A stretch of DNA of 52,550 bases, taken from contig NZ_AEWI01000144.1 of assembly GCF_000191885.1 (NCBI RefSeq), forward strand, positions 1 to 52,550. Direction: 5' to 3'. Of this stretch, positions 51,351 to 52,550 are shown in pieces. The translations under genes and the position numbers were made by a program. The DNA comes from Anaerophaga thermohalophila DSM 12881. GTDB taxonomy: Bacteria > Bacteroidota > Bacteroidia > Bacteroidales > Marinilabiliaceae. Numbering within the stretch: position 1 is the first letter of the stretch; each line of letters opens with the position of its first letter. Under the pieces are notes generated by a model. That model worked only from the letters and a program-made list of their open reading frames with translations. It did no database searches and was not told the DNA's origin.

Positions 51351-51458
51351 GCAAAAATGATTGATTTACAGTTGCACCTCAGGGCTGGAATCAAAATGTG
51401 GTGTTGTTGACAAAACGATTGTTGATACCATTCCTGAAAGAACTTTTCAAAGGGGAAT

Positions 51459-52340
51459 TCATTGTTCGTAGCCGAAATTTTTCAGAAAATTGTCTTTGTC
51501 ACGCCAGTCTTTCGAAACTTTAACGTATAATTCGAGGAAGACTTTCTTTCCCAGAAAGGTTTCAATTTCGTGGCGTGCATCGATGCCCAGTTTTTTCAGG
51601 GCTTTTCCCTGGTGTCCAATGATTATGCCTTTTTGAGAGTCTCTGGCAACATGGATTATACAGCGGATGTCGTTCCTCGTTGCTCCTTCTTTGTATTCAT
51701 CTACTTCAACTTCCACCGAATAGGGTATTTCCTTTTGATAATTAAGCAATATTTTTTCCCGAATAATTTCGGAAATAAAGAACCTTTCAGGCTTGTCTGT
51801 TAACGCATCTTTGTCGAAATAGGGTGGAGAAACCGGCAATAATTCCACGATTCGGTCATATAAATTACGAATGTTGAAGTCATGTAAGGCTGATATGGGA
51901 AAGATTTCGGCACCAGGAAGTTCATTCTTCCAGTAATCAACCAATTCTTCCAGTTTTTGCTGATCAATAAGGTCTATCTTATTGATGACCAGAAGCACCG
52001 GAACTTCTGTTTTTTTAACCAATTGGAGGAATTCGTCGTTTTTGTCAGGACTTTCAACAGTATCAGTGATATACAACAATATATCCGCATCGGAAAGGGC
52101 CGATTTGGAAAAGTGTAACATCGATGCCTGTAGTTTGTATTTCGGTTTCAGCACCCCAGGGGTGTCAGAAAAAATAATTTGATAATCATCCGTGTTAACA
52201 ATTCCGAAAATCCGGTGTCTTGTGGTTTGAGCCTTAGAGGTTATTATTGATAGTCGTTCCCCTGTCAGGTGGTTGGATAATGTTGATTTTCCGACATTGG
52301 GATTTCCAATAATATTTACAAAACCGGCTTTGTGTGTCAT
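51459..52340 (-). CDS. era: GTPase Era
   Basis: A 293-residue GTPase that binds the 3' end of 16S rRNA during small-subunit assembly. The G domain has [19 protein letters not shown] (switch), DTPGV and NKID. The C-terminal KH domain contains GHQGKALKKLGIDAR. I start at the ATG of MTHKAGFVNIIG; the open frame extends 13 codons upstream through an A/T-rich leader with a TACCTTCG box (52366-52373) that is promoter-like. Der follows 166 bases downstream from its own promoter. Confidence 0.97.
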   Translation of the reverse strand: MTHKAGFVNIIGNPNVGKSTLSNHLTGERLSIITSKAQTTRHRIFGIVNTDDYQIIFSDTPGVLKPKYKLQASMLHFSKSALSDADILLYITDTVESPDKNDEFLQLVKKTEVPVLLVINKIDLIDQQKLEELVDYWKNELPGAEIFPISALHDFNIRNLYDRIVELLPVSPPYFDKDALTDKPERFFISEIIREKILLNYQKEIPYSVEVEVDEYKEGATRNDIRCIIHVARDSQKGIIIGHQGKALKKLGIDARHEIETFLGKKVFLELYVKVSKDWRDKDNFLKNFGYEQ

Positions 52341-52391
52341 AATTTTTTTGCGTGTAATTTTTTTGCGAAGGTACAACAACTGTACGAATTT

Positions 52392-52490
52392 TCATCCGTA
52401 TATAATTTATTTATTAAGGTCGGATGGAACTCGCATGCAAGAACTTATACATGTTCTTTTGTGACAAACCTTGTCATGCTCGTTTCACCT
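52392..52490 (-). repeat. AACGAGCATG-family dispersed repeat (inverted copy)
   Basis: The plus strand contains CATCCGTATATAATTTATT, GGTCGGATGGAACTCGCATG, TTATACATGTTCTTTTGTGA and GTCATGCTCGTTTCA. The rest of the window to 52550 is AT-rich with no gene start recognised. Confidence 0.8.
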
Positions 52491-52550
52491 GTGAAAATTG
52501 ACATTTATTATTTTATTCTTCCGGCCCAAAAATTTTCAGTCATTGAATTT

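Overview
The window is about 52.5 kb from a member of the Bacteroidota, most likely a Bacteroidales or Marinilabiliales-like lineage. The reasons are family content (DUF4783, DUF4296, DUF5686 and Porin_10 proteins, a type IX secretion C-terminal sorting domain, a paralogous SEC59/CdsA pair), frequent TATCTTTG-type -7 promoter boxes just upstream of start codons, few Shine-Dalgarno sequences, and a moderate base composition with AT-rich spacers. It is chromosomal: it carries tRNA ligases (valS, glnS, gltX), pgk, nadC, folB, der, era, rlmH and a B12-dependent ribonucleotide reductase. There is no rRNA, CRISPR array, prophage or intact insertion sequence.

Layout. 1-5.3 kb: a DUF4783 protein and nadC (+), then valS and an RRM RNA-binding protein (-). 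5.9-20.4 kb: a plus-strand block of an aminotransferase, an RND/MMPL exporter with a LolA-like partner, a CdsA-like cytidylyltransferase, a SEC59/VTE5-type lipid kinase, an extended SDR, a CDP-alcohol phosphatidyltransferase, a DUF5686 outer-membrane protein, a classical SDR, a double-VOC protein and a WaaP-like kinase. Read together, these genes look like an uncharacterised route that phosphorylates, CMP-activates, head-groups and exports a lipid. 20.4-30.7 kb: glnS, a secreted lamin-tail protein, tRNA-Cys, folB, a putative porin, an MltF-like lytic transglycosylase, a CoA-type Nudix hydrolase and gltX. 30.8-42.6 kb: nrdJ, waaA, pgk, a barrel-less amidohydrolase relative, a DUF4296 lipoprotein, wecB, a polyprenyl glycosylphosphotransferase and Wzi, the last five forming a minus-strand envelope polysaccharide operon. 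43.5-52.4 kb: rlmH, an NtrY-like histidine kinase broken by a T7-tract frameshift, an RDD protein, a LuxR-type regulator with a degenerate receiver domain next to a di-iron hemerythrin/RIC-like protein, der and era.

The most striking non-coding feature is the repeats that fill almost every spacer. The best resolved family is a 142-144 bp miniature element with imperfect terminal inverted repeats (TGAGTGCAGTATAAAAAGC-type). It has eight young copies, seven with exact 4-bp target duplications (GTAT, TAAA, ATAT, GTAA, ATCC, TTAA, TTAC), and two old diverged 141-bp copies. Two subfamilies share the ends but have unrelated interiors. A second family (GAAACGAGCATG / GGAACTCGCATG half-sites) ends with the sequence TTTTATACKGATGAA, whose ATG is the start codon of three separate genes. 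A third has a 123-bp core beginning GTGTCTGT. There is also a telomere-like CCTAAR array of 13 units.

Limits: all assignments come from reading the sequence and remembered family motifs; no database or structure search was run. Repeat coordinates for the AACGAGCATG family are approximate; those for the terminal-inverted-repeat element were read base by base.
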